A stretch of DNA of 64,000 nt, taken from contig JAUILZ010000010.1 in the NCBI GenBank assembly GCA_030432755.1, positions 62,001 through 126,000 of the forward strand. The letters run 5' to 3'. Source of the DNA: Gammaproteobacteria bacterium (GTDB taxonomy: Bacteria > Pseudomonadota > Gammaproteobacteria > Arenicellales > Poriferihabitantaceae). Numbering within the stretch: position 1 is the stretch's first letter; every line of letters starts with the position of its first letter. Of this stretch, positions 16,805 through 25,891 are shown one piece after another. Under the pieces are notes generated by a model. It ran no database searches. It worked only from the letters and a program-made list of their open reading frames with translations, and was not told where the DNA came from. A program made the position numbers and the translations under genes.

Positions 16805-18406
16805 TTGAAGAAAACACACTTTTCCCTGTCTTTACCCCGGCTCGTATATGCGGCCTTTCTCCTGTCGCTCTGGCACGCGACAGCAGTGGTGGCCGCGGAG
16901 AAACCCAACATCCTGGTGATCTGGGGCGACGACATTGGCTGGTCCAACCTCGGCGCCTACAATCATGCCACGATGGGTTACCGGACCCCGAATCTCGACC
17001 GGATCGCCGAAGAGGGGGTCCTTTTCACCGACCACTACGCACAGCCTTCCTGCACTGCGGGGCGGGCGGCGTTCATCACCGGCCAGTACCCGATCCGGTC
17101 CGGCATGACCACGGTGGGGCAGCCCGGCGATGCGCTGGGGCTGCAGAAGGAATCACCGTCCCTCGCTGAACTGTTCAAGGCGGAAGGCTATCGCACCGGC
17201 CATTTCGGCAAGAACCACCTCGGCGATCGCAACGAGCATCTGCCCACGGTGCATGGATTCGACGAGTTCTACGGCAACCTGTATCACCTGAATACCCAGG
17301 AGGAAGCCGAGCAGAGAGACTACCAGAACTTCGGCAACGCATTCTCAGGTAGCCTGGAGGAGTACGAAAGCCAGTTCGGTACCCGGGGCGTCATCCATTC
17401 CTTCGCGACGGATACGGACGACGCCACCGAGGACCCCCGGTTCGGCCCTGTTGGCAAACAGACGATCGAGGACACCGGCCCGCTGACCCAGGAACGGATG
17501 AAAAACTTCGACGCGGGCGAGGTGCTTCCCAAGGCCATGGATTTCATGCAGAAATCCAGCGATGCGGATGAGCCGTTTTTTGTCTGGCTGAATACCAGCC
17601 GAATGCATCTCTACACGCGCGTTGACGACGAATGGCTGCGCAAGGTGGAGACCATCACCAGTGAGATCGACTATCACGGCGCCGGCATGCTCCAGCACGA
17701 CCATGATATCGGCCTCGTGCTGGACTGGCTCGACCAGAACGGGCTTGCGGAAAATACCCTCGTCCTATACTCCACGGACAATGGCCCGGAACACAGTTCC
17801 TGGCCCCATGGCGCCACGACCCCCTTCCGGGGCGAGAAAATGACCACCTACGAGGGTGGCGTGCGCGTGCCGCTGATGGTCCGCTGGCCCGGCAAGATTC
17901 CGGCAGGGACCAAGCTCAACGGGATCCAGGGGCACCAGGACCTGTTCACCACCCTGGCGGCAGCCGCGGGCATCCCGGATGCAGCGGAACGGGTCATGGC
18001 GGAGAAGAACCAGTACATCGACGGCGTCAACAACCTCGATTACTGGATGGGCAATGCCGAGGCGTCCAGCCGGGACCACATCTTCCACTACTACGAGAGC
18101 AAGCTGACCGCGGTGCGTATGGGACCCTGGAAATTCCATTTCTCCACCAAGGAGGACTACTATGCCAACGTCATCCCGCGCACGGTACCGCTGGTGTTCA
18201 ATATCCGCATGGATCCCTACGAGAGCTTCGACAACAAGGATTCCTACGGTCACCTGATGCAGAAGGTGTCCTGGCTGATCCAGCCCATGGGCCGGCTGAT
18301 GGCGGCGCATCTCCAGTCACTGGCCGATTACCCGCCCGTCCAGGGTGGCAAGTCGTTCGACATGTCGAACGTGGTCGAGCAGTTCATCAACAAATCGATG
18401 CAGTAA
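16805..18406 (+). CDS. Arylsulfatase-type sulfatase, exported
   Basis: 533 residues from a TTG with AGAGGA upstream. Residues 1-31 look like a signal peptide ending [21 protein letters not shown] supplies metal-binding Asp residues. The sulfatase signature is C83-T-A-G-R in [16 protein letters not shown], where Cys83 would be converted to formylglycine. A later [12 protein letters not shown] block supplies more calcium ligands. Such enzymes hydrolyse sulfate esters of glycans or aryl compounds in the periplasm. No formylglycine-generating enzyme gene is in the window, so maturation must come from elsewhere. The C-terminal half (residues 330-530) matches arylsulfatases that end with a [15 protein letters not shown] block. 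Substrate unknown. Confidence 0.92.
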   Translation: MKKTHFSLSLPRLVYAAFLLSLWHATAVVAAEKPNILVIWGDDIGWSNLGAYNHATMGYRTPNLDRIAEEGVLFTDHYAQPSCTAGRAAFITGQYPIRSGMTTVGQPGDALGLQKESPSLAELFKAEGYRTGHFGKNHLGDRNEHLPTVHGFDEFYGNLYHLNTQEEAEQRDYQNFGNAFSGSLEEYESQFGTRGVIHSFATDTDDATEDPRFGPVGKQTIEDTGPLTQERMKNFDAGEVLPKAMDFMQKSSDADEPFFVWLNTSRMHLYTRVDDEWLRKVETITSEIDYHGAGMLQHDHDIGLVLDWLDQNGLAENTLVLYSTDNGPEHSSWPHGATTPFRGEKMTTYEGGVRVPLMVRWPGKIPAGTKLNGIQGHQDLFTTLAAAAGIPDAAERVMAEKNQYIDGVNNLDYWMGNAEASSRDHIFHYYESKLTAVRMGPWKFHFSTKEDYYANVIPRTVPLVFNIRMDPYESFDNKDSYGHLMQKVSWLIQPMGRLMAAHLQSLADYPPVQGGKSFDMSNVVEQFINKSMQ

Positions 18407-18425
18407 TAACCGGATCGATTTGACA

Positions 18426-18457
18426 AGGCGGGGCCAGCAGGCAATACGGCTCCGCCT
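18426..18457 (+). terminator. Terminator-like hairpin after the sulfatase gene
   Basis: AGGCGGGGCC pairs with GGCTCCGCCT (9 of 10 Watson-Crick, one G-T) around a 12-base loop, 20 nt after the sulfatase stop. No T-run follows, so termination efficiency is uncertain. Confidence 0.4.
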
Positions 18458-18487
18458 GATGTCAACATGTGCGCTCACACAGGCATA

Positions 18488-18518
18488 CCATCAGGCCCGG
18501 GTTCCCAGGGCCTGATGG
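18488..18518. repeat. Perfect 11 bp inverted repeat upstream of aceE
   Basis: CCATCAGGCCC and GGGCCTGATGG flank a nine-base loop. It lies about 100 nt before the aceE ATG and just after the previous hairpin. It could be a regulator operator, an mRNA leader structure or a second terminator. No T-tract is seen. Confidence 0.5.
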
Positions 18519-18621
18519 CAGGCGTATAGTCTGGAAAGCTTCCGCCCGGCGGAACGTCCTAAGGAGACCCGAGGATCTGGCGAAAGGGTCTGCCGGTCTC
18601 AACAGACAACTGCCCGCAAGA

Positions 18622-21321
18622 ATGACGCAAAATCCCCGACTCCAGTCATCCGACGACTGGGAAATCGAGAAAAAGGAATGGCTCGACGCCATCGATTCTG
18701 TGCTCGAACGTGAAGGGGAGGCGGCGGTACGGGAGATCTTCCGCGTGCTCCAGGATCATATCCTCGCGCACGACATCGCCCTCAACGAGGCGACGCTCAA
18801 TACCCCGTATCGCAATACCATCCCGCCGGCGGATGAGCCGGTGTATCCCGGCAACATCGACATCGAGGAGCGGATCGAGAAGATCCTTCTGTGGAACGCC
18901 GCGGCAATGGTGGTGCGGGCGGCGGACAGCGGTAGTGGCGTTGGCGGGCATATCGCCACCTATGCCTCGGCCGCCACCATGATGGAGGTGGGATTCCACC
19001 ATGTGTTCCGCGCGCCGGCGGAGGACTACGGCGGCGATATCGTCATCATCCAGCCCCACGCCTCGCCGGGCGTCTATGCGCGCGCCTATCTCGAAGGCCG
19101 CCTGACGCGCGCGCAGCTCGACAACTTCCGCCGCCAGCTGGGGCAGGGCGGGGGCCTCAGCTCCTATCCCCATCCGCGCGCGATGCCGGATTTCTGGCAG
19201 GTGCCCTGCGCCTCCATGGGGCTGTCGACGCCAACCGCGATCTACCAGGCGCGATTCATCAAGTACCTCGAGAATCGTGGTCTGAAAAAGAAGAACGGCG
19301 GCAAGGTCTGGTGCTTCATCGGCGACGGCGAATCGGACGAGCCGGAAGTGCTTGGTACCGTCAACATCGCCGCGCGTGAGAAGCTCGACAACCTGGTGCT
19401 GGTGGTGAACTGCAACCTGCAGCGCCTGGACGGCCCGGTGCGCGGCAACGGCAAGATCATCCAGGAACTGGAACGCAGCTTCCGCGGTGCGGACTGGAAC
19501 GTGATCAAGGTGGTCTGGGGCAGCGGCTGGGATCCGCTCCTCGCGCGCGATCACAAGGGCCTGCTGCAGAAGCGCATGGAGGACGCCTCGGACGGCGACT
19601 ACCAGTACCTGTCGGTATCCACGGGCGACCAGCAGCGGGAGATCTGGGTGGAGAACAACCCCGAGCTCCAGGCGCTGATGAACACCCTCACCGACGACGA
19701 GGTGAAAGACATCAAGCGCGGCGGCCAGGATCGCAAGAAGGTCTATGCCGCCTATCACCGGGCGCTCGCGATGACGGGCAAGCCCGTGGTGATCCTGGTC
19801 AAATCGGTCAAGGGCTGGGGGATGGGTCATGGCCAGGGCCAGAACACGGCGCACCAGAAGAAACAGCTGAACCGCGAGGAGCGTATCGACCTCGCCGCGG
19901 CCTGTGGTATTCCGCTGCCGCGGGAAGCGGTGGAGGCGGCCGAGTATTTCCGGCCGGAGGAAGGGAGCGCCGAGCACGACTACCTGCGCGCTCGCCGCGA
20001 CGCCCTCGGCGGTTTTCTGCCAAGGCGCACGGTAAATTGCTCGGCGCTGCCGGCGCCGGGGCTTGACACGTTCGCTGACCAGTTGCGCGGCAGCGGCGAG
20101 CGCGAGGTCTCCACCACGATGGTGATGGTGCGGATGCTGGCGAAGCTGCTGCGCGATCCGCAGATCGGACGTTTCGTGGTGCCCATCGTGCCGGACGAGG
20201 CGCGCACCTTCGGCCTCGAGAGCCTGTTCAAGCACGCAGGCATCTATTCCCCGGAGGGGCAGAAGTACACTCCCGTGGATGGCAACAGCCTGTTGCCCTA
20301 CCGCGAGGAAACCGACGGTCAGATCCTGCAGGAAGGCATCTGCGAGACCGGCGCCATGGCATCCTTTCTCGCGGCCGGCACCGCCTACGCGGTGCACGGC
20401 ATTCCCACGATACCGTTCTACCTGTTCTACTCGATCTTCGGCTTCCAGCGCGTCGGGGACATGATCTGGGCCTGCGGCGACATGATGTGCCGCGGCTTCC
20501 TGCTCGGCGGCACCGCCGGGCGCACCACGCTCAACGGCGAAGGGTTGCAGCACCAGGACGGTCATTCCCAGGTGGTCGCCAACACGGTACCCAACCTGGT
20601 GAGTTACGACCCCGCCTTCGCATACGAACTGGCGATCATCGTGCGCGAGGGCATCCGCCGCATGTACACGGAGCAGGAGAACGTCTTCTACTATCTGACT
20701 TTATATAACGAGAATTACCCGATGCCGGACAGCGCGGACGTGTTGCCGGATGTCGCCGCGTTGCAGGATGGCGTTCTGCGCGGCATGTATTGCTTTCGCC
20801 GCTCTGCAGTCGATGGTGAAAACGATGAAAGCAAGATACATCTTCTCGCCAGCGGGGCGATCTTTCAGCAGGCGCTTGGCGCCGCGACCATGCTGGAAGA
20901 GCGGGGATTCGGTGTCGACCTGTGGAGCGTTACCAGTTTCAACGAACTCTATCGCGATGCCGAGGCCAACCGCCGATGGAACCGGCTTCACCCCGGCGAA
21001 CCGCCGCGGACGAGCTATGTGACGGATCTGCTCGCGGGGGAGACGGGTGTATTCGTCGCGGTGACCGACTACCTGAAAGCGCTCGCCAACAGCATCGGCC
21101 CCTGGATCCCCGGCCCCTACACGGTGCTTGGCACCGACGGCTTCGGCGTGAGCGAATCGCGCGAGGTGCTCAGGCAATATTTCGAGATCAGCCCCGAACA
21201 TATCGCGCTGGCCGGAATGCAGTCGCTGGCGCGCAAGGGCTTGCTCGATGGTGCCGAGGTGGCGGATGCGGCGCGCGCCTTCGGTATCGACCCGGAGAAA
21301 CAGGATCCCGCGCGAGCGTGA
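18622..21321 (+). CDS. aceE: Pyruvate dehydrogenase E1 component, homodimeric type
   Basis: 899 residues, close to the 887 of E. coli AceE. The thiamine-diphosphate motif is GDGE at 234-237 with NCN at 263-265. SGVGGHIATYAS near 105-116 carries the conserved active-site His, and GWGMGHGQGQNTAHQKKQ carries another loop. It decarboxylates pyruvate and passes the acetyl group to the lipoyl domain of AceF. I chose MTQNPRLQSSDDWEIEKKEW because it matches the family's N-terminus; the in-frame extension upstream is arginine-rich and unlike it. No aceF or lpd follows, which is unusual, since the three genes are normally adjacent. A HIT-family gene comes next. Confidence 0.96.
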   Translation: MTQNPRLQSSDDWEIEKKEWLDAIDSVLEREGEAAVREIFRVLQDHILAHDIALNEATLNTPYRNTIPPADEPVYPGNIDIEERIEKILLWNAAAMVVRAADSGSGVGGHIATYASAATMMEVGFHHVFRAPAEDYGGDIVIIQPHASPGVYARAYLEGRLTRAQLDNFRRQLGQGGGLSSYPHPRAMPDFWQVPCASMGLSTPTAIYQARFIKYLENRGLKKKNGGKVWCFIGDGESDEPEVLGTVNIAAREKLDNLVLVVNCNLQRLDGPVRGNGKIIQELERSFRGADWNVIKVVWGSGWDPLLARDHKGLLQKRMEDASDGDYQYLSVSTGDQQREIWVENNPELQALMNTLTDDEVKDIKRGGQDRKKVYAAYHRALAMTGKPVVILVKSVKGWGMGHGQGQNTAHQKKQLNREERIDLAAACGIPLPREAVEAAEYFRPEEGSAEHDYLRARRDALGGFLPRRTVNCSALPAPGLDTFADQLRGSGEREVSTTMVMVRMLAKLLRDPQIGRFVVPIVPDEARTFGLESLFKHAGIYSPEGQKYTPVDGNSLLPYREETDGQILQEGICETGAMASFLAAGTAYAVHGIPTIPFYLFYSIFGFQRVGDMIWACGDMMCRGFLLGGTAGRTTLNGEGLQHQDGHSQVVANTVPNLVSYDPAFAYELAIIVREGIRRMYTEQENVFYYLTLYNENYPMPDSADVLPDVAALQDGVLRGMYCFRRSAVDGENDESKIHLLASGAIFQQALGAATMLEERGFGVDLWSVTSFNELYRDAEANRRWNRLHPGEPPRTSYVTDLLAGETGVFVAVTDYLKALANSIGPWIPGPYTVLGTDGFGVSESREVLRQYFEISPEHIALAGMQSLARKGLLDGAEVADAARAFGIDPEKQDPARA

Positions 21322-21443
21322 CTTTGTTCACAATGCCCGCCGGGCCAATAAAAGGCGGCTTTATCGCGTCATAAAAACGGCGTCCTTGCCCACCCCGGGA
21401 CTGGCACCTATCATTGTCGCGCCCGAATCCACTTGCGTTATTC

Positions 21444-21836
21444 ATGGACCAGCCCGCCTGCCGTTTCTGCAGACCCCGCTCCAGCGACAACACGCTCATC
21501 AGGGGCGAATACGCCAGCGCCCACTGGGACCGGCACCCGGTAAACCCGGGTCACACGCTGGTCATTCCCTACCGTCACTTCTCCAGCTACTTCGACGCGA
21601 CCGCGGAGGAGAAGCGGGAAATCTGGGAACTGGTGGACAGGGCAAGGGAGATCATCGACCGCGAGCACCAGCCGGACGGCTACAACGTGGGCATCAACAT
21701 CGGCGAACACGCCGGACAGTCGATCATGCACCTGCATGTCCACATCATTCCTCGCTACAAGGGCGACGTCGAAAACCCGAAGGGCGGCGTGCGCAGCGTG
21801 ATTCCGGCGCGGCAGAAGTACGTAATACAGGAGTAA
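21444..21836 (+). CDS. HIT-family nucleotide-binding hydrolase
   Basis: 130 residues from the ATG at MDQPACRFC. An N-terminal CRFC pair may bind zinc. The histidine triad is in GQSIMHLHVHIIPRY (HxHxH), with the upstream YNVGINIGEHAG block. HIT proteins hydrolyse or transfer nucleotides from dinucleoside polyphosphates or AMP-conjugates. The specific substrate cannot be given. A longer in-frame start exists but adds ten residues unlike the family. Confidence 0.9.
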   Translation: MDQPACRFCRPRSSDNTLIRGEYASAHWDRHPVNPGHTLVIPYRHFSSYFDATAEEKREIWELVDRAREIIDREHQPDGYNVGINIGEHAGQSIMHLHVHIIPRYKGDVENPKGGVRSVIPARQKYVIQE

Positions 21837-21948
21837 ACAGCGGCAGAATTCCAGCGCGTGGCGGCGCGGGTGAAACGATCCACGTGAACCAATGGCATCG
21901 AGCGTGTGTCAGAATGACGGACAAATTGATTTCACGAGGACGACTGGC

Positions 21949-22329
21949 ATGACAGGACAGGCAGGAAAATGGAAGGCGCTGGCAACAATGGGAACGCTGA
22001 TGGCGATCCTGGCGTTCCCGGCGCACGCGCACCACGGCTGGCGCTGGACCACCGGAGGTAACATCGAACTCACCGGTGTCATTTCCGAGGCAAAGCTGGG
22101 CAATCCCCACGGGGTGCTCAAGGTGGACGTGGAAGGCGAGGAGTGGACCGTGGAGGTTGGCCAGCCCTGGCGCAACGAGCGCGCCGGCATCGGCGACGGC
22201 GACCTCGCGCCGGGAGTCGAACTGAAGGTATCCGGCGAGCCCTCCGCCGACCCGGACGCGAAGTTGCTGAAGGCAGAGCGCCTCTGGCTGGACGGTAACC
22301 TGCACGAGCTTTATCCCGAGAGACAATAG
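21949..22329 (+). CDS. Exported DUF6152-like protein
   Basis: 126 residues. Residues 1-27 are a signal peptide (ATMGTLMAILAFPAHA). The mature protein begins HHGWRWTTGG and continues with a beta-rich domain containing ELTGVISEAKLGNPHGVLKV. The leading histidines and the LGNPHG motif match DUF6152-type periplasmic proteins. It is followed six bases later by a four-helix membrane protein with which this kind of gene often pairs. The histidines suggest metal binding, but that is unproven. The family match is from memory. Confidence 0.7.
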   Translation: MTGQAGKWKALATMGTLMAILAFPAHAHHGWRWTTGGNIELTGVISEAKLGNPHGVLKVDVEGEEWTVEVGQPWRNERAGIGDGDLAPGVELKVSGEPSADPDAKLLKAERLWLDGNLHELYPERQ

Positions 22330-22335
22330 GCGCCG

Positions 22336-22797
22336 GTGGAGGTGCTGCTCGACGGTTGGTACCAGTCGGCGCTCGCCGACTGGGTGCGCCGGTCGCGCTG
22401 GGGCTATGCCGCGATCAATACCGCCCACGTGCTGGGCATCGCGCTCCTGCTGGGCTCGATCGTCCCACTGAACCTGCGACTGCTTGGGCTGTGGCGCCGC
22501 ATCGAGGTGGCGGAGCTCTCCAGGGTACTGGTGCCGGTCGCCGCCTGCGGTCTGATGCTGGCGGTGATCGCAGGGAGCCTGATGTTCATCTCCCGCGCGC
22601 CGGAATACGCGGGGCTGAACCTGTTTCGGATCAAGCTCGTGCTGGTGGTCGCCGGCGCGGCACATGCGCTGGCAGTGCACCTGGGTAGCGGCTTTGGAGT
22701 TGCCCCGGCGAGACAGCGGCGTATCGGCCTCGTGTCGCTCCTGGTCTGGCCGGCGGCGCTGGTCTGCGGGCGGATGCTGGCCTTTGTCGAGGGTTGA
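22336..22797 (+). CDS. Four-helix inner-membrane protein, DUF6644-like
   Basis: 153 residues from a GTG six bases after the previous stop. Four hydrophobic segments are visible, around residues 24-45, 65-86, 96-115 and 130-147. SRWGYAAINTAHVLGIALLLG near the start carries a His within the first helix. The length and first-helix motif match DUF6644 proteins. It is probably cotranscribed with the exported protein upstream. Function unknown. Confidence 0.65.
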   Translation: MEVLLDGWYQSALADWVRRSRWGYAAINTAHVLGIALLLGSIVPLNLRLLGLWRRIEVAELSRVLVPVAACGLMLAVIAGSLMFISRAPEYAGLNLFRIKLVLVVAGAAHALAVHLGSGFGVAPARQRRIGLVSLLVWPAALVCGRMLAFVEG

Positions 22798-22899
22798 TTC
22801 ACCGGCCTCGGTCCACGCGCGGCAATCGAAATACCAGCCGCACTCGCGTTGCCCCACCTGTTTCAGATTGCACCATGTAAAGGCGGTTGAATGGACTGT

Positions 22900-22916
22900 T
22901 GCATCAATCTGGTGCC
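22900..22916 (+). promoter_or_regulatory. NtrC-like binding site upstream of amt
   Basis: TGCATCAATCTGGTGCC matches the NtrC consensus TGCACC-N4-5-GGTGCA at most dyad positions. It lies about 52 nt upstream of the sigma-54 promoter. Further half-sites, TTGCACC at 22868-22874 and TTGCAC at 22931-22936, lie around it. Confidence 0.55.
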
Positions 22917-22967
22917 GGACTGCCCGGGGGTTGCACGAAAAGACGGCATATCGTGGGGCGTTGAATC

Positions 22968-22983
22968 TGGCACGCCGCTTGCT
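22968..22983 (+). promoter_or_regulatory. Sigma-54 promoter of amt
   Basis: TGGCAC-GCCGC-TTGCT is an exact match to the sigma-54 consensus TGGCAC-N5-TTGCW with the -24 GG and -12 GC at the right spacing. It lies 78 nt before the amt ATG. With the NtrC-like site it predicts expression under nitrogen limitation. Confidence 0.8.
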
Positions 22984-23061
22984 CAGACGTAGTCCGTTAT
23001 TCACAATGCCCCGAAATGGCCGGTAGTCGAATCGGCCGTGACAAGGGGCCGGACAACGACC

Positions 23062-24405
23062 ATGCTATTCATGAAGGGGGCGAGCCCGCGTCCCGGGCGT
23101 CCTTTGTCGCGTGCGTTCGCGGCAGTATTGCTTGGCGTCTGCTCGGCGCCCGCGCTGGCGCAGGACCTGGCCGCCGATATCAACACGTTGCGTATCGATG
23201 CCGACGTGGTCTGGCTGTCGGTGGCGAGCGCGCTGGTATTCTTCATGCAGGCCGGATTCGCCCTGCTGGAAAGCGGCATGTCGCGCACCAAGAACGCGGT
23301 CAACGTGCTGATGAAGAACTACATGGATCTCTGCATCGGCACGCTGGTGTTCTGGGCCTTCGGCTACGGCATCATGTTCGGCGAGAATTCCAGCGGCTGG
23401 TTCGGGCATAGCGATTTCCTTCTGAGCGGCGCGGACGACCTCGAGTACACCGCGCTCCTCTTCCAGACCATGTTTGCCGCCACCGCGGTGACCATCGCCA
23501 GTGGCGCCATGGCGGAGCGCACCCGGTTCAGCGCATACATCGTCCTGTCGGTTGTGGTGACGGGACTCATCTACCCGGTATACGGGAGCTGGGTCTGGAA
23601 CGGGGGAGGGTGGCTGGCGGAGCGCGGCTTCGTGGACTTCGCCGGATCCACGGTGGTGCATTCCATCGGTGGATGGTGCGCCCTCGCGGGGATCATCGTC
23701 CTGGGTCCGCGGCTCGGGCGTTTCCCCCCGGGCAAGAAGCCCCACGGCATCGTCGGCCATCACCTGCCCCAGGTGGCGCTCGGCGGATTCATCCTCTGGT
23801 TGGGCTGGTTCGGCTTCAACGGCGGCAGCACCGCCGCCGCGACCACGGCAATCGGCGCCATCAATCTCAATACCCATCTCGCCGCCGCCGCCGGCATGAC
23901 CGGCGCGCTGGCGTTTTCCGTGTTGTGCCGGATTCCCCTGCTCCTCACCAATGCAGTCAATGGCGCCCTCGGTGGACTGGTGGCGATCACCGCGGGCTGC
24001 GCCACCATGGCGCCGGAGTACGCTGTGCTGACCGGATTTATCGCCGCCGCATTCGTCATCGGCGGTTCGGCCCTGCTGGCCTGGTTCGGCCTCGACGACG
24101 TGGTCGGCGCGATCCCGGTACACGGATTCTGCGGCGCCTGGGGTACCTTGGCGGCAGGCCTATTCTACCTTGGCGATCCCTTCAACCTGGAGCGCATCGG
24201 CGTGCAACTCCTCGGCATCGGCGCGGGCATCCTGTGGGCGTTCCCCGTGGCCTGGTTGCTGTTCCGCGTGATCGACCTGTCCATGGGGCTGCGCGTGCCG
24301 CAGCGCTACGAGATGCAGGGTCTCGACTACGCCGAGCACTACGAGATCGCCTACCCGGAGTTCAGCGAGATCCGGCTTCACCGGGGCAAGCCCGGCGTGA
24401 ACTGA
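23062..24405 (+). CDS. amt: Ammonium transporter
   Basis: 447 residues. A signal peptide (about residues 1-34, ending SAPALAQ) precedes eleven membrane helices. Amt landmarks are VFFMQAGFALLESGMSRTKN, DFAGSTVVHSIGGWCALAG with the first pore His, and IPVHGFCGAWGTLAAGLF with the second pore His. It conducts ammonia/ammonium into the cell and is normally gated by GlnK. No glnK gene is adjacent, which is unusual for amt. The upstream sigma-54 promoter and NtrC-like site indicate nitrogen control. I start at MLFMKGASP; an in-frame start eight codons earlier is possible. Confidence 0.95.
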   Translation: MLFMKGASPRPGRPLSRAFAAVLLGVCSAPALAQDLAADINTLRIDADVVWLSVASALVFFMQAGFALLESGMSRTKNAVNVLMKNYMDLCIGTLVFWAFGYGIMFGENSSGWFGHSDFLLSGADDLEYTALLFQTMFAATAVTIASGAMAERTRFSAYIVLSVVVTGLIYPVYGSWVWNGGGWLAERGFVDFAGSTVVHSIGGWCALAGIIVLGPRLGRFPPGKKPHGIVGHHLPQVALGGFILWLGWFGFNGGSTAAATTAIGAINLNTHLAAAAGMTGALAFSVLCRIPLLLTNAVNGALGGLVAITAGCATMAPEYAVLTGFIAAAFVIGGSALLAWFGLDDVVGAIPVHGFCGAWGTLAAGLFYLGDPFNLERIGVQLLGIGAGILWAFPVAWLLFRVIDLSMGLRVPQRYEMQGLDYAEHYEIAYPEFSEIRLHRGKPGVN

Positions 24406-24415
24406 GGGCCTGGCC

Positions 24416-25024
24416 GTGTCTTTGGCGTTGCCCAGGCAGGCGGTCTGTGCCGATATCCTGGCGGGATGGGCCCCGCGGGATGCCGCTGTCGAGACCCTGG
24501 AAAGCATGAAGCCACTGTTCGAAGAAGAGTTCGGCGATCTGCGCGATCTCGCGCGGCGAATCCAGGCGCGTCATCCCCGCGTCGGCGCGGACGCGTTGCG
24601 GATGATCCGCCAGGGCTTGCGCCAGGTCGATGGTGCAAGCGGCTATTTCACCCGGGAATCCTATGCGCCCAGCTTGCGTCGCCACGCGCTTGCGCACCGT
24701 TCCTGCGGTACATTGCTCGACGCCCTGACCGGCAACGGCGCGTTTCGGGGCAGCGGTGGAACAGTTGTCGGCCAGGCAATCCGGGACGAAGCCGGCCTTG
24801 CCGATACACCCACGATCCTCGGGCTTTGGCTGAACCGCGCGGCGGATCGTGCGATCCAGCTGCCCCTGTTGCTGCCCCTTGGCGGAATTGCCCGTATCAG
24901 TGGGCGGATCTACGCCGCGCTCTGCCACCAGGCCGGACCGGCGGACGCGGACCGCGAACTGGCGGACCTCATCAAGGCTGCGCGTCAGGCCGTGCCCGGT
25001 TTCGAGCCTACGGATTACCTCTGA
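24416..25024 (+). CDS. Hypothetical protein, 202 residues
   Basis: I do not recognise this protein. It starts at a GTG 11 nt after the amt stop, so it may be cotranscribed. It is soluble and helix-rich, with an acidic stretch LFEEEFGDLRDLARRIQ near residue 35, a central hydrophobic patch LPLLLPLGGIAR near 148 and a C-terminal YAALCHQAG. No signal peptide is seen. Codon usage resembles its neighbours, which supports its being real. The position after amt does not by itself indicate a nitrogen role. Confidence 0.6.
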   Translation: MSLALPRQAVCADILAGWAPRDAAVETLESMKPLFEEEFGDLRDLARRIQARHPRVGADALRMIRQGLRQVDGASGYFTRESYAPSLRRHALAHRSCGTLLDALTGNGAFRGSGGTVVGQAIRDEAGLADTPTILGLWLNRAADRAIQLPLLLPLGGIARISGRIYAALCHQAGPADADRELADLIKAARQAVPGFEPTDYL

Positions 25025-25104
25025 TCCTGTTAGGTGGGTCCGGGTCTCGTCCCGCGTGCGGTCGCGGGTTAGCATTGCTTTCTGGTGACCCGCCGTAACC
25101 ACTA

Positions 25105-25542
25105 TTGCCCGGATCGTTTCCCTGCGGAGTACTGCTCGCGCGCTGTCTGCTCCTCGCGCTGCTTGCCGGTGGCGCGTGGCTGGCGCTCCAGCCCGAACTC
25201 AATCTTGCGCGCCTTACCCCCAATCGATGGATGCGCGCCCTGGGGATGCCCTACGAGGACATCCTCGCCTACGAGCATTCGGTGCAGTGGGTCTGGCATG
25301 CGCTGGTGGCGTTCGCGCTCACCTGGCTCCTGCATCGTTCACGGCTGTTTCCGGCTATTCGCCCGGCACCCCACTGGATGCCTGCCGCGTTGACGGCGCT
25401 GGTTCTCGTCATCGTCGCAGAGACACTGCAGATCATGGTGGGGCGGGGTTTCGATGTCCGCGACCTGCTTGCCGGGCTGGCCGGCATAGTCATCTCGATC
25501 CCGTTGCTCGGGCACCGCCGGGACAGCCCGGACAACCCGTGA
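25105..25542 (+). CDS. VanZ-like membrane protein
   Basis: 145 residues from a TTG. It has about four hydrophobic segments, with a short hydrophilic insert MRALGMPYEDILAYEHSVQW after the first. ETLQIMVGRGFDVRDLLAGLAG is the VanZ-family C-terminal motif (usually E-xQ---RgfdvxDllaN-lG). VanZ-like proteins are small membrane proteins of poorly known function; only the founder is linked to teicoplanin tolerance. The start codon is uncertain. Confidence 0.7.
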   Translation: MPGSFPCGVLLARCLLLALLAGGAWLALQPELNLARLTPNRWMRALGMPYEDILAYEHSVQWVWHALVAFALTWLLHRSRLFPAIRPAPHWMPAALTALVLVIVAETLQIMVGRGFDVRDLLAGLAGIVISIPLLGHRRDSPDNP

Positions 25543-25634
25543 CCCGTCCCGGTCTCCCGGCTTCCACGTTACGGAATCCGCCGGCGAGACTGTGATAGGG
25601 TTGCCCGCCCATGCCAGTCAACCGGAGAGGCGCC

Positions 25635-25880
25635 ATGTTTGGTGAAAAACACGATCTCGTGCACGAGTTTCCCGAGTACCGGGATCGCATCCACGAACTG
25701 AAGATGAGTGACGCACATTTTGCGCGCCTGTTCGACCAGTACCACGAGGTGGAGCACGAGGTGCACCGGATCGAGCAGGGGGTCGAGACGCCGTCGGATG
25801 ACTATCTCGAATCGCGCAAGCGCGAGCGGCTGCACCTCAAGGACCAGTTACTGGCATTGCTCCGAGATACCGGCGACTGA
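25635..25880 (+). CDS. YdcH/DUF465 family small protein
   Basis: 81 residues from ATG with GGAGAGG upstream. MFGEKHDLVHEFPEYRDRI, then HFARLFDQYHEVEHEVHRIE and KRERLHLKDQLLALL are typical of YdcH/DUF465. It forms a charged alpha-helical hairpin or coiled coil and is soluble. Family function unknown. Confidence 0.85.
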   Translation: MFGEKHDLVHEFPEYRDRIHELKMSDAHFARLFDQYHEVEHEVHRIEQGVETPSDDYLESRKRERLHLKDQLLALLRDTGD

Positions 25881-25891
25881 CCGGCGCGCGG

